Positions 1-5,569 of a stretch of DNA of 5,569 bases are shown here, one piece after another (position 1 is the stretch's first letter; each line of letters opens with the position of its first letter). Under the pieces are notes generated by a model. It was not told the DNA's origin and did no database searches. It was given only the letters and a program-made list of their open reading frames with translations. Made by a program: the position numbers and the translations under genes. Location of the stretch: the NCBI GenBank assembly GCA_024640745.1, contig JAHEEL010000158.1:1-5569 (forward strand), written 5' to 3'. The DNA is from Actinomycetes bacterium. Lineage in GTDB: Bacteria > Actinomycetota > Acidimicrobiia > Spongiisociales > UBA5794.

Positions 1-87
1 CTCAGCAACATCCTGATCGGCGATCGCGCCGCGATCAGCGTTGAGGCCGGCCTCATACTGATCATTCACGAAAGGACCGACCGATGA
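1..87 (+). CDS. thiN: Thiamine pyrophosphokinase, C-terminal fragment (partial, 5' end outside window)
   Basis: Frame 1 is open from the first base to a TGA at 85-87 and encodes 28 residues. The recognisable pieces are LSNILIG, then AAISVEAGLILII, then a short charged tail. In the thiamine pyrophosphokinase family, which transfers pyrophosphate from ATP to thiamine to give thiamine diphosphate, the C-terminal thiamine-binding domain typically ends with a (G/L)SNE..G..A.IS...G.LLVI pattern; here the usual Glu after SN is Ile. The match is by memory of the family, over a short stretch. The support is that the next three genes encode a thiamine importer and that the stop overlaps the thiB start as ATGA, so the genes are coupled. 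Codon use is G/C-ending like its neighbours, and frames 2 and 3 are closed by stops. The kinase core and catalytic residues lie outside the window. If this is wrong, it is simply the tail of another co-transcribed gene. Confidence 0.68.
   Translation, partial: LSNILIGDRAAISVEAGLILIIHERTDR
71..76 (+). promoter_or_regulatory. Shine-Dalgarno site of thiB
   Basis: AAAGGA lies 7 bases before the ATG at 84. It supports that start and shows that thiB can recruit ribosomes itself as well as through coupling to the upstream stop codon. Confidence 0.7.
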
Positions 88-1124
88 AACACGGGCGCCC
101 GGTTGTGCTGCTCATAGCTCTCGCGTTGACCGTTGCCGCCTGCGGTTCGGATGAGGCCGCGTCAAGCGAGGTCGTGCTGATGACGCACGGTTCGTTCGCT
201 GTCTCCGAGGGCGTCCTCGAGGCCTTCACCGACGAGACCGGCGTGTCGGTCACCGTCCTGGAGGCCGGCGACGCCGGCGCAATGGTGAACCAAGCCATCT
301 TGACCAAGGACAATCCGGTCGCCGACGTGCTCTACGGCATCGACAACACCTTCCTGTCGCGCGCGCAGGACGAGGACCTCTTCGTTCCATATCGCTCCCC
401 CGCGCTCGATCGGGTCTCCCGCGACCTCCATGTTCCGGGCGATGCCGTGACGCCAGTTGACGTCGGATACGTCTGCGTGAACATCGATCTCATGGAGCTC
501 GAACGACGAAACATCACGGCACCGTCGAACCTCGCCGACCTCACCGACCCTACCTACGGGGGCACGTTCGTGGTCGAGGATCCGACCACCTCGTCCCCCG
601 GCCTCGCCTTCCTGCTCGCGACGATCAGTCGCTTCGGCGAAGACGGTGCCTACCCGTGGCAAGCCTATTGGAAGGATCTCGTCGCCAACGACGCGCTGAT
701 CGTCCCCGGCTGGGAACAGGCGTACTACGGCGAGTTCTCTGGCGGATCGGGCGAGGGTGATCGTCCGATCGTCGTCTCCTACGCCACCTCGCCGGTTGCC
801 GAGGTCTATTTCAGCGATCTCGCGACCGCACCGACCGCGATCGTCGATGATGGATGCTTTCTCCAGATCGAGTACGCCGGGATCCTGCGTGGTACCGAGG
901 CCGAGCCCGCAGCACGCCACCTCGTGGATTTCCTCCTCTCAACCACCTTCCAGAACGACATCCCGCTCAACATGTTCGTGTATCCCGTCAACGAGGACGC
1001 ACAACTCCCTGCGGTGTTCCTCGAACACGCGGTGTACCCCAATGAGCCGGTCGTGATGGACCCGGCCACCATCGACGGAAATCGCGAGCGCTGGCTCGCC
1101 GAATGGGCGGCGGCGGTGCGATGA
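84..1124 (+). CDS. thiB: Thiamine ABC transporter substrate-binding lipoprotein ThiB
   Basis: This 346-residue protein is the extracytoplasmic binding protein that captures thiamine (and, in the E. coli homologue, its phosphates) and delivers it to ThiP. Residues 1-20 form a lipoprotein signal: Lys2 and Arg5, a hydrophobic core, then the lipobox VAAC with Cys20 as the lipidated residue, so it should be anchored outside the membrane. Family landmarks follow in order: THGSFAVS near residue 34, YGIDNT with Asp87, PGWEQAYY with Trp210 and Tyr214, SYATSP with Tyr233, FQNDIP, then FVYPV with Phe298, and a C-terminal RWLAEW. These align with E. coli TbpA, whose aromatic residues sandwich thiamine. 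The E. coli Trp in its NWMYPV segment is Phe298 here. The ATG start is chosen for its Shine-Dalgarno AAAGGA, the intact signal peptide and the ATGA overlap with the preceding gene. The stop at 1122-1124 overlaps the thiP start. The thiamine assignment is strong because the permease and ATPase follow directly. Confidence 0.93.
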   Translation: MKHGRPVVLLIALALTVAACGSDEAASSEVVLMTHGSFAVSEGVLEAFTDETGVSVTVLEAGDAGAMVNQAILTKDNPVADVLYGIDNTFLSRAQDEDLFVPYRSPALDRVSRDLHVPGDAVTPVDVGYVCVNIDLMELERRNITAPSNLADLTDPTYGGTFVVEDPTTSSPGLAFLLATISRFGEDGAYPWQAYWKDLVANDALIVPGWEQAYYGEFSGGSGEGDRPIVVSYATSPVAEVYFSDLATAPTAIVDDGCFLQIEYAGILRGTEAEPAARHLVDFLLSTTFQNDIPLNMFVYPVNEDAQLPAVFLEHAVYPNEPVVMDPATIDGNRERWLAEWAAAVR

Positions 1125-2737
1125 GGAGATGGACCCTTCTCCTGGTCGGCGCGATCCCCGCCGTCTTCCTCGCCTACTTCTTCGTCTATCCCCTCGTGAC
1201 GATTCTCTACACGGGCCTCGTTGCCGAAGGCCGGTTCGCGACGTCGGCGTTCCGCGAGATCCTCGTCAGCCCGAGCATCCGAGGTGTCGCGTGGTTCACC
1301 CTGTGGCAGGCGCTGCTATCGACCGTGCTCACCGTTGCGCTCGGTCTGCCCGCTGCCTACGTCTTTGCCCGGTATCGCTTCCCGGGCCGGTCCGTGCTTC
1401 GATCCCTCACGCTGGTTCCGTTCGTCCTTCCGACGATGGTGGTAGGCGTGGCGTTCCTCGCCGTGCTCGGTCCGGGGAGCCCGTTCGGCGTCAACCTACG
1501 CGGCACCATCTGGGCGATCCTGATCGCGCACGTGTTCTACAACCTGGCAATCGTGATCCGTGGGGTGGGTGCGTTCTGGGAGCAGATCGATCCCCACATC
1601 GAGGAGGCGGCCCGCACGCTGGGTGCAGGCGCCTGGCGTGTGTTCCGCCATGTCACCCTTCCGTTGCTCCGACCGGCGATTCTGTCGAGCGCTGCGCTCA
1701 TCTTCCTCTTCTCGTTCACGTCGTTCGGTGTGATCTTGGTGTTGGGAGATCTCCGCCACGCGACGCTCGAGGTCGAGATCTGGCGCCAGGCCACGGCGTT
1801 CCTCCGGCTGGACCTTGCTTCGGCATTGGCGATACTGCAACTCGTCGGCGTCACGGTGCTGCTGATCGTCTACGGCAAGGCCCGGGATCGAAGAGCGGCC
1901 GAGCTGCCGCTCCGCCCACCGAGCGAAACGGCGCGCACGCCGCGAACGTGGGGCGAGTGGGCGGTCGTGGTGTCAACGCTCGGCATGCTCGGGATCGTCG
2001 TGGTCACGCCGCTCGCCGTCCTCGTCGGGCGATCCTTGCGCGCCGACGGGGGACTCGCTCTCACCAACTATGCGAACTTGTTCGATCCTCCTCGGGCGTC
2101 CGCACTCTTCGTTCCGCCGGTCGACGCGATCGTCAACACCTTGCGGTTCGCCATACCGGCGGTCCTGATCGCATCCGGGATCGGCATGCTCGCTGCGGTC
2201 GTCATCGTGAGAGCCCGCGGCAGGAGCGGCCGGGTCTTCGATTCGGTGCTGATGCTCCCGCTCGGCACGTCGGCCGTCACCATCGGCTTCGGCTTTCTCG
2301 TGGCTCTCGACGAGCCGATCGACCTGCGAGCGTCTCTCCTGTTGATTCCCGTTGCGCATGCTCTCGTCGCAATTCCGTTCGTCGTGCGCAGCACCGTTCC
2401 GGTCATGGAATCGATACAGCACCGCCTCCGTGAGGCAGCCGCGGTGCTCGGCGCGTCACCCCGGCAAGCCTGGCGAGAAGTCGATCTCCCGCTCGTGGCG
2501 AGGGCACTGGCGGTCGCGGCGATGTTTGCGTTCGCCATCTCGGTGGGTGAGTTCGGTGCAACGTCCTTCATCGCGCGGCCCGCGACCGCAACGATTCCCG
2601 TCGCGATCTTCCGACTGCTGAGCCGGCCGGGAACGTTCGGAGAGGCGATGGCGATGTCGGTTGTGCTCATGTCGATCACGGCCGTCGCTGCACTCGGAAT
2701 CGAAGGCGTCCGCGGCAGCCGGTCCGGCGGTGTGTAG
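1121..2737 (+). CDS. thiP: Thiamine ABC transporter permease ThiP (fused two-domain)
   Basis: ThiP is the inner-membrane channel of the thiamine importer. It has 538 residues, close to the 536 of E. coli ThiP, and is an internal duplication of two MetI-like permease halves. I count about 12 hydrophobic segments, at roughly 5-30, 57-83, 94-117, 127-149, 186-208, 235-252, 279-304, 339-363, 374-396, 404-423, 458-480 and 505-528. Each half has a full EAA loop, the coupling helix that docks on the ATPase: Glu162-Ala-Ala with Gly168 and VTLP at 178-181, and Glu438-Ala-Ala with Gly444 and VDLP at 454-457. Both keep the EAA-x3-G-x9-(I/V)-x-LP spacing. AHVFYNL at 136-142 and ALIFLFSFTSF at 192-202 resemble ThiP specifically. 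The start at 1121 overlaps the thiB stop as ATGA and begins MRRW, giving a positive end before the first membrane segment. An in-frame ATG at 1103 would add only MGGGGA and has no clear ribosome site. Confidence 0.92.
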   Translation: MRRWTLLLVGAIPAVFLAYFFVYPLVTILYTGLVAEGRFATSAFREILVSPSIRGVAWFTLWQALLSTVLTVALGLPAAYVFARYRFPGRSVLRSLTLVPFVLPTMVVGVAFLAVLGPGSPFGVNLRGTIWAILIAHVFYNLAIVIRGVGAFWEQIDPHIEEAARTLGAGAWRVFRHVTLPLLRPAILSSAALIFLFSFTSFGVILVLGDLRHATLEVEIWRQATAFLRLDLASALAILQLVGVTVLLIVYGKARDRRAAELPLRPPSETARTPRTWGEWAVVVSTLGMLGIVVVTPLAVLVGRSLRADGGLALTNYANLFDPPRASALFVPPVDAIVNTLRFAIPAVLIASGIGMLAAVVIVRARGRSGRVFDSVLMLPLGTSAVTIGFGFLVALDEPIDLRASLLLIPVAHALVAIPFVVRSTVPVMESIQHRLREAAAVLGASPRQAWREVDLPLVARALAVAAMFAFAISVGEFGATSFIARPATATIPVAIFRLLSRPGTFGEAMAMSVVLMSITAVAALGIEGVRGSRSGGV

Positions 2738-3720
2738 TGCTCGACGTCATCGACCTCACCGTTCGATTCGGACCGACGACCGCCGTGGATGGCGCCAACC
2801 TGACGGTCGAGGATCGGTCGATTCACGCGCTGATGGGGCCGTCGGGGTCGGGAAAGTCCACAATGCTCCGAGCGATCGCCGGGCTCGAACGGCCGGTTGC
2901 CGGGGACATCACCTGGAACGGTCAGTCGATGCTCGGAGTTCCGACCCACCGCAGGGACTTCGGCCTGATGTTCCAGGAGTACGCGCTCTTCCCCCATCGC
3001 ACCGTCGGCGGCAACGTCGCGTTCGGCTTGCGAATGCGCGGCGTGGACGCGCCCTCGGTCGCGCGGCGCGTCGAAGAGATCCTCGAACTCGTCGGACTCC
3101 CCGGCTATCAGGGCCGCAGCGTCGGAACGCTCTCCGGCGGCGAGCGCCAGCGGGTCGCGCTCGCCCGAACGCTGGCACCTCGACCGCGCCTCGTTCTCCT
3201 CGACGAGCCGCTCGGAGCCCTGGATCGGTCCCTCCGCGAGCGCCTCATGATCGAGATGCGCTCGGTGTTCGAAGCCGTCGAGGCGACGGTGCTATATGTG
3301 ACTCATGATCGAGACGAGGCGTTCACGATCGCCGATCGCGTTGCCGTCATCCGGGATGGCCGCATCGTGGCGGATGACCCTCCCGAGGACCTCTGGAACC
3401 ACCCGCCCGACGGCTGGACCGCCCGGTTCATCGGCCTCGAGAACCTCCTCCCCGCCGACGTCCTTGCCCGGATCGACCTGCTTCCTCCGACGCCGGAGGC
3501 AACGGCCGGTGTTGTCCCACCCGAATCGGTGGTATTCCGTCCGGACGGGCAGCAGAGCGGACTCGTGGTCGGATCGCATTTCCGGGGCGGTGTCTTCCGG
3601 GTCGAAGTCGACCTCGGGGCCGGAGCCGATCTCGTCGCCTGGTCCGGAGTCGGTCTCGAAACGGGCACCGTTGCGCGTTTCGACGTCACGGCGGACCGCG
3701 TCACCTGGTTCGCCGACTGA
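2737..3720 (+). CDS. thiQ: Thiamine ABC transporter ATP-binding protein ThiQ with TOBE-like C-terminal domain
   Basis: This is the cytoplasmic ATPase that powers the ThiBP importer; a homodimer would dock on the two EAA loops of ThiP. All nucleotide-binding motifs are intact: Walker A GPSGSGKST (34-42), Q-loop Gln80, signature LSGGE (132-136), Walker B LVLLDEP (152-158, Glu157 catalytic), D-loop GALD (160-163) and switch His190 in YVTHD. The GTG start at 2737 shares its first base with the thiP TAG stop and gives the usual short lead-in MLDVIDLTVRFG. The protein has 327 residues, while E. coli ThiQ has about 232. Residues from about 235 form an extra domain with a VPPESVVFRPDG stretch (260-271) and an FRGGVFRVEVDLG strand (282-294), which looks like the TOBE domain of MalK, PotA and FbpC-type ATPases. 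On its own it could be called a PotA/FbpC-like ATPase. The thiamine role comes from its fusion-tight linkage to thiB and thiP. Confidence 0.9.
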   Translation: MLDVIDLTVRFGPTTAVDGANLTVEDRSIHALMGPSGSGKSTMLRAIAGLERPVAGDITWNGQSMLGVPTHRRDFGLMFQEYALFPHRTVGGNVAFGLRMRGVDAPSVARRVEEILELVGLPGYQGRSVGTLSGGERQRVALARTLAPRPRLVLLDEPLGALDRSLRERLMIEMRSVFEAVEATVLYVTHDRDEAFTIADRVAVIRDGRIVADDPPEDLWNHPPDGWTARFIGLENLLPADVLARIDLLPPTPEATAGVVPPESVVFRPDGQQSGLVVGSHFRGGVFRVEVDLGAGADLVAWSGVGLETGTVARFDVTADRVTWFAD

Positions 3721-3730
3721 TCAGGTGACG
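3699..3730. terminator. Candidate shared terminator hairpin at convergent stop codons
   Basis: A perfect 9-bp inverted repeat, CGTCACCTG at 3699-3707 and CAGGTGACG at 3722-3730, is separated by 14 bases. In the plus-strand RNA the stem could extend by a G-U, a U-A and a U-G pair (3708-3710 with 3719-3721), leaving an 8-base loop. It brackets the abutting stop codons of thiQ and the convergent hydrolase. No T-run follows on either side, so it is not a classical intrinsic terminator. U-less hairpins of this kind are often proposed as terminators in actinobacteria. The repeat is seen directly, while the terminator function is inferred. Confidence 0.5.
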
Positions 3731-4278
3731 AGGTCGCGAGTCGCCACCACTTTGCCGAAATCGGCATCGAGGGTCAGGGCGGTGTACCGGGCGATCTCAC
3801 GGGCACGATAAACCTGGTGGTTTGCACCAATGATGTCGAACGTATGCGTCGCGTCGAGGACGAACAGCATCTCATAGCCGAGGTCGCTCCCCACTCGGGC
3901 GGTCGTCTCACAACACATGTTGGTCTGGATCCCGCAAACGGCAATGCCGGTGATCCCGTGCCCGGCCAGCCATGCATCCAGATCGGGATCTCCGTGGAAC
4001 GCGGAGTGGACCGACTTCACCACGAGGAGATCCGGGTCTCCGCTGACGACGTCCTTGAAGGCGTTCCCAGATTGGCCCGGAGCGAGCGGCGACGCACCGC
4101 TGCGCGAGTCGTGGCGAACGAAGACGATCGGCCACTCGTGGTCGCGCCACGCCGCAATGAGACGCGCAACGTTGACCTCGCAGTCTGGGTTGCTTCGCTC
4201 ACCCCAGTAGGCGACATCGTCGAATCCCTGCTGAACATCGACAACGATGAGGGCGGTGCTCCCGCTCCAGTCCCTCAT
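3721..4278 (-). CDS. Isochorismatase-family cysteine hydrolase
   Basis: This 185-residue protein has the size and fold signature of isochorismatase-like cysteine hydrolases, cytoplasmic enzymes that cleave amides or related bonds in small molecules. The catalytic triad is visible: Asp14 in LIVVDVQQGF, Lys88 in VVKSVHSAF, and Cys122 in CGIQTNMCCETTAR, where the T-x-x-C spacing picks Cys122 rather than Cys123. The Asp-x-His metal site expected of nicotinamidase/pyrazinamidase is not evident: the corresponding region reads FVRHDSRSG followed by a PLAPGQSG loop. I therefore would not call it PncA, and the substrate cannot be told from sequence. The ATG at 4278 overlaps the stop of the upstream dehydrogenase gene as ATGA and has no clear Shine-Dalgarno of its own, suggesting coupled translation. 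Its own stop abuts the stop of thiQ on the other strand. An extra Cys at 115 and the adjacent Cys122-Cys123 pair are worth noting. Confidence 0.88.
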   Translation of the reverse strand: MRDWSGSTALIVVDVQQGFDDVAYWGERSNPDCEVNVARLIAAWRDHEWPIVFVRHDSRSGASPLAPGQSGNAFKDVVSGDPDLLVVKSVHSAFHGDPDLDAWLAGHGITGIAVCGIQTNMCCETTARVGSDLGYEMLFVLDATHTFDIIGANHQVYRAREIARYTALTLDADFGKVVATRDLVT

Positions 4279-5180
4279 GAGTAGAGCAGCGGCCCGAGCT
4301 TCGCGAACTCGTCACGGAGGGAGTAGGGCACGATGTAGCCGTCCTCCGCCCTGATGTCGGCGACGTGCTCGGCCACGTCCTCGATCGTGATCGGCCCCTC
4401 ACGCTCGGGATGTTTGAGGTAGCCCTCGCACAGCGCCGTGAAGACGCGGCTGACCGAACCGCCTCCGACCGACCACAAATCGCCGCTGAAGCGGTTCTCC
4501 TCGGACACCAGATAGGCCACGGCCGGGGCGACCGAATCCGGATCGAAGTGATCGGCCATGTCCCCGAGGATCTCCTCGGTCATGCGGGTGTGAGCGATCG
4601 GCGCCACCGTGTTGACGAGGATGTCGTACTTGGCTCCTTCGAGCTTCAAGGCGTTCATGAACCCGACCAGCCCGGCCTTGGCCGCTGCGTAGTTGGTCTG
4701 GCCGAAGTTTCCGAACACCCCCGAACCACTCGAGGCAAACACGATGCGTCCGTAGTGCTGCTCCTTCATCAGACGGAACGCGGGCATCGTGACATGGAAC
4801 GCCCCCTCCAGGTGAACCGACAACACCACGCGGAGGTCGTCGACCTCCATCTTTGCCAGCGTCCGGTCGCGCAGGATCCCGGCATTCGAGATCAGAATGT
4901 CGACCCGACCAAACGCGTCGACGGCGCGCTGGATGATGGCTGCGCCAGCCTCGGGATCGGCAACCGAGCTGTGCTCGGCGACGGCGGTACCCCCTGCGGC
5001 CTCGATCTCCGCGACGACCGCGTCTGCGGCGCTCACACTCGCGCCCTCGCCGTGAACCGAGCCGCCGAGGTCGTTGACGACGACGGCGGCGCCGCGCGAT
5101 GCGAGCAGGAGGGCGTATTCCCGCCCCAGACCGCCGCCTGCCCCGGTGATCACCGCAACGCGGTCCTGGAAGTCAATCAT
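4275..5180 (-). CDS. Short-chain dehydrogenase/reductase, HSD17B4/multifunctional-enzyme-2-like
   Basis: This 301-residue cytoplasmic SDR has a Rossmann NAD(P)-binding motif TGAGGGLG (12-19), VVNDLGG at 34-40 (with Asp37 where NAD-preferring SDRs often have an acid), SNAG (98-101), and the catalytic Ser151, Tyr164 and Lys168 in the segment from FASSG to NYAAAK. The segments NDLGG with GEG, SVHLEGAF, VFGNFGQTNYAAAK and the PIAHTRMTE loop are typical of the dehydrogenase domain of peroxisomal multifunctional enzyme 2, which oxidises (3R)-hydroxyacyl-CoA, and of many actinobacterial relatives in lipid or steroid breakdown. The exact substrate here is unknown. Residues from about 245 form a C-terminal extension with an ITIEDVAEHV segment, seen in bacterial members of this group. 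The start at 5180 is preferred over a longer frame from 5291, because AAGGAGG sits 7 bases upstream and MIDFQDRVAVITGAG is the normal SDR beginning. It overlaps the downstream hydrolase as ATGA. Confidence 0.9.
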   Translation of the reverse strand: MIDFQDRVAVITGAGGGLGREYALLLASRGAAVVVNDLGGSVHGEGASVSAADAVVAEIEAAGGTAVAEHSSVADPEAGAAIIQRAVDAFGRVDILISNAGILRDRTLAKMEVDDLRVVLSVHLEGAFHVTMPAFRLMKEQHYGRIVFASSGSGVFGNFGQTNYAAAKAGLVGFMNALKLEGAKYDILVNTVAPIAHTRMTEEILGDMADHFDPDSVAPAVAYLVSEENRFSGDLWSVGGGSVSRVFTALCEGYLKHPEREGPITIEDVAEHVADIRAEDGYIVPYSLRDEFAKLGPLLYS

Positions 5181-5300
5181 GCCGTCGCCTCCTTGCCGAT
5201 GGGCTGTGTTCAACCATAGCTGCGGTGAACCACCGGCCTCGTCTCCGCCAGCGCCGGATGCTCGCGTTTTCGCAGCAGGGGGCGACGGCAATTCGGTTCG
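5181..5300. other. Intergenic region between the YcaQ-like gene and the SDR gene
   Basis: These 120 bases are the only non-coding stretch in the window and presumably hold the 5' leader of the SDR-hydrolase operon. On the minus strand a TATGGT at 5218-5213 resembles a -10 hexamer, but nothing like TTGACA lies about 17 bases upstream of it, so I do not call a promoter. A small GGTG-GTT-CACC hairpin is present, too short to interpret. No terminator for the upstream gene is clear. The region may be a simple read-through gap within a longer minus-strand transcript. Confidence 0.5.
5188..5194 (-). promoter_or_regulatory. Strong Shine-Dalgarno of the SDR gene
   Basis: Read on the minus strand, AAGGAGG lies 7 bases before the ATG at 5180. 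It is the best ribosome site in the window and decides the start, rejecting the 37-codon longer reading frame from 5291. Confidence 0.85.
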
Positions 5301-5569
5301 TCATCCGCCCGTTGCCAGCGCGCGCCGCACGGCTGCCGAAAGATTGCCGCGATCGGCCACGACCACGTCGTCGAGGCTGATCCACTGTGCCGCTCGCCGC
5401 AACTCCGCACCGAGCGCGGCGGCAACGGTCAAAGCATCGCGATCCGGTTCGACGTGGGCCGCCTGAACGAGCAGGAGACGGCGCTTCCGATCGGCCTTGA
5501 GATCCACCCGCGCCACGAGCTCGCCGTCGAGGAGGAACGGGAGCACGTAGTAGCCGTGGACGCGCTGGC
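5301..5569 (-). CDS. YcaQ/AlkX-like winged-helix protein, C-terminal part (partial, 5' end outside window)
   Basis: About 89 codons are visible before the TGA at 5303-5301. The frame continues through the window edge: the codons upstream of the GTG at 5546 read QRVHGYY, so that GTG is an internal Val in HGYYVLPFLLDG and not a start. The GYYVLPFLL, LVARVDLKADR and LLVQAAHVEPD segments are the hallmark of the C-terminal part of the YcaQ/AlkX (DUF1006, winged-helix HTH_42) family, several members of which are DNA glycosylases that unhook alkylated or crosslinked bases. The catalytic motif lies in the N-terminal part, outside the window, so activity cannot be judged. The gene is in the same direction as the SDR and hydrolase, 120 bases upstream. 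There is no obvious functional link to them. Confidence 0.82.
   Translation of the reverse strand, partial: QRVHGYYVLPFLLDGELVARVDLKADRKRRLLLVQAAHVEPDRDALTVAAALGAELRRAAQWISLDDVVVADRGNLSAAVRRALATGG

Noticed and set aside
20..27. GCGATCGC, identical to the cyanobacterial HIP1 octamer
   Set aside because: A single copy in high-GC DNA rich in GATC is expected by chance, and nothing else in the window suggests a cyanobacterium.
1..55. Possible TPP riboswitch before thiB (a CCTGATC-like string followed by a GC hairpin)
   Set aside because: The conserved CUGAGA core and the GGGUAAUACC-type loop are missing, and the region reads as the end of a coding frame. A riboswitch would be expected upstream of the kinase gene.
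162..920. Minus-strand open frame of 252 codons opposite thiB
   Set aside because: No domain, biased composition, and it lies fully inside a confident gene.
1103..1120. Upstream start for ThiP (MGGGGA extension)
   Set aside because: It lacks a ribosome site and lies in the coding end of thiB. The ATGA start at 1121 gives a normal permease N-terminus.
2068..2997. Long minus-strand open frame (309 codons) crossing thiP and thiQ
   Set aside because: Its translation is Arg/Ser/Ala-rich with no recognisable domain, and it lies opposite two well-supported genes. This is the usual high-GC antisense shadow.
5213..5218. TATGGT as a -10 promoter element for the SDR operon
   Set aside because: No -35-like hexamer at proper spacing; a single hexamer is too common by chance.
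4365..5219. Plus-strand open frame of 284 codons opposite the SDR gene
   Set aside because: Composition is typical of a shadow frame, and the SDR on the other strand has every catalytic motif.
5181..5291. N-terminal extension of the SDR to an ATG at 5291
   Set aside because: The extra 37 residues are low-complexity and unlike SDR N-termini, and the strong AAGGAGG sits before the inner ATG at 5180.

Overview
The window is a gene-dense stretch of high-GC bacterial DNA (roughly two thirds G+C by eye, with third codon positions almost all G or C). A lipoprotein signal, GTG and ATG starts and very tight gene packing fit an actinobacterium. The family flavour of several proteins makes an Acidimicrobiia-like lineage my guess, but the sequence does not prove this.

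Plus strand, 1-3720: a four-gene thiamine salvage operon in which every junction overlaps. It opens with the last 28 codons of what looks like a thiamine pyrophosphokinase. Then come the complete thiamine ABC importer genes: thiB (lipoprotein binding protein), thiP (fused two-domain permease) and thiQ (ATPase). The junctions are ATGA (84-87), ATGA (1121-1124) and TAGTG (2735-2739), so the four proteins are probably translationally coupled. Together they would capture thiamine outside the cell, pump it in and convert it to the cofactor thiamine diphosphate. ThiQ is about 95 residues longer than the short enterobacterial form and carries a TOBE-like C-terminal domain. No TPP riboswitch is visible; if one exists it should lie upstream of the kinase gene, outside the window.

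Minus strand, 5180-3721: a two-gene operon read as a short-chain dehydrogenase of the peroxisomal multifunctional-enzyme (HSD17B4-like) type, followed by an isochorismatase-family cysteine hydrolase. These two also share an ATGA junction. The hydrolase converges on thiQ, and the two stop codons abut with no base between them. A 9-bp perfect inverted repeat is centred on that junction and is a candidate shared terminator.

Minus strand, 5569-5301: the C-terminal end of a YcaQ/AlkX-like winged-helix protein (putative DNA crosslink glycosylase family), cut by the window edge. The 120 bases between it and the dehydrogenase (5181-5300) are the only gene-free stretch. They hold a strong Shine-Dalgarno sequence and no clear promoter.

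I see no mobile element, tRNA, rRNA, CRISPR array or clearly novel system. The most useful observations are the kinase tail that completes the thiamine salvage unit, the TOBE-extended ThiQ, and the hairpin spanning the abutting convergent stops.
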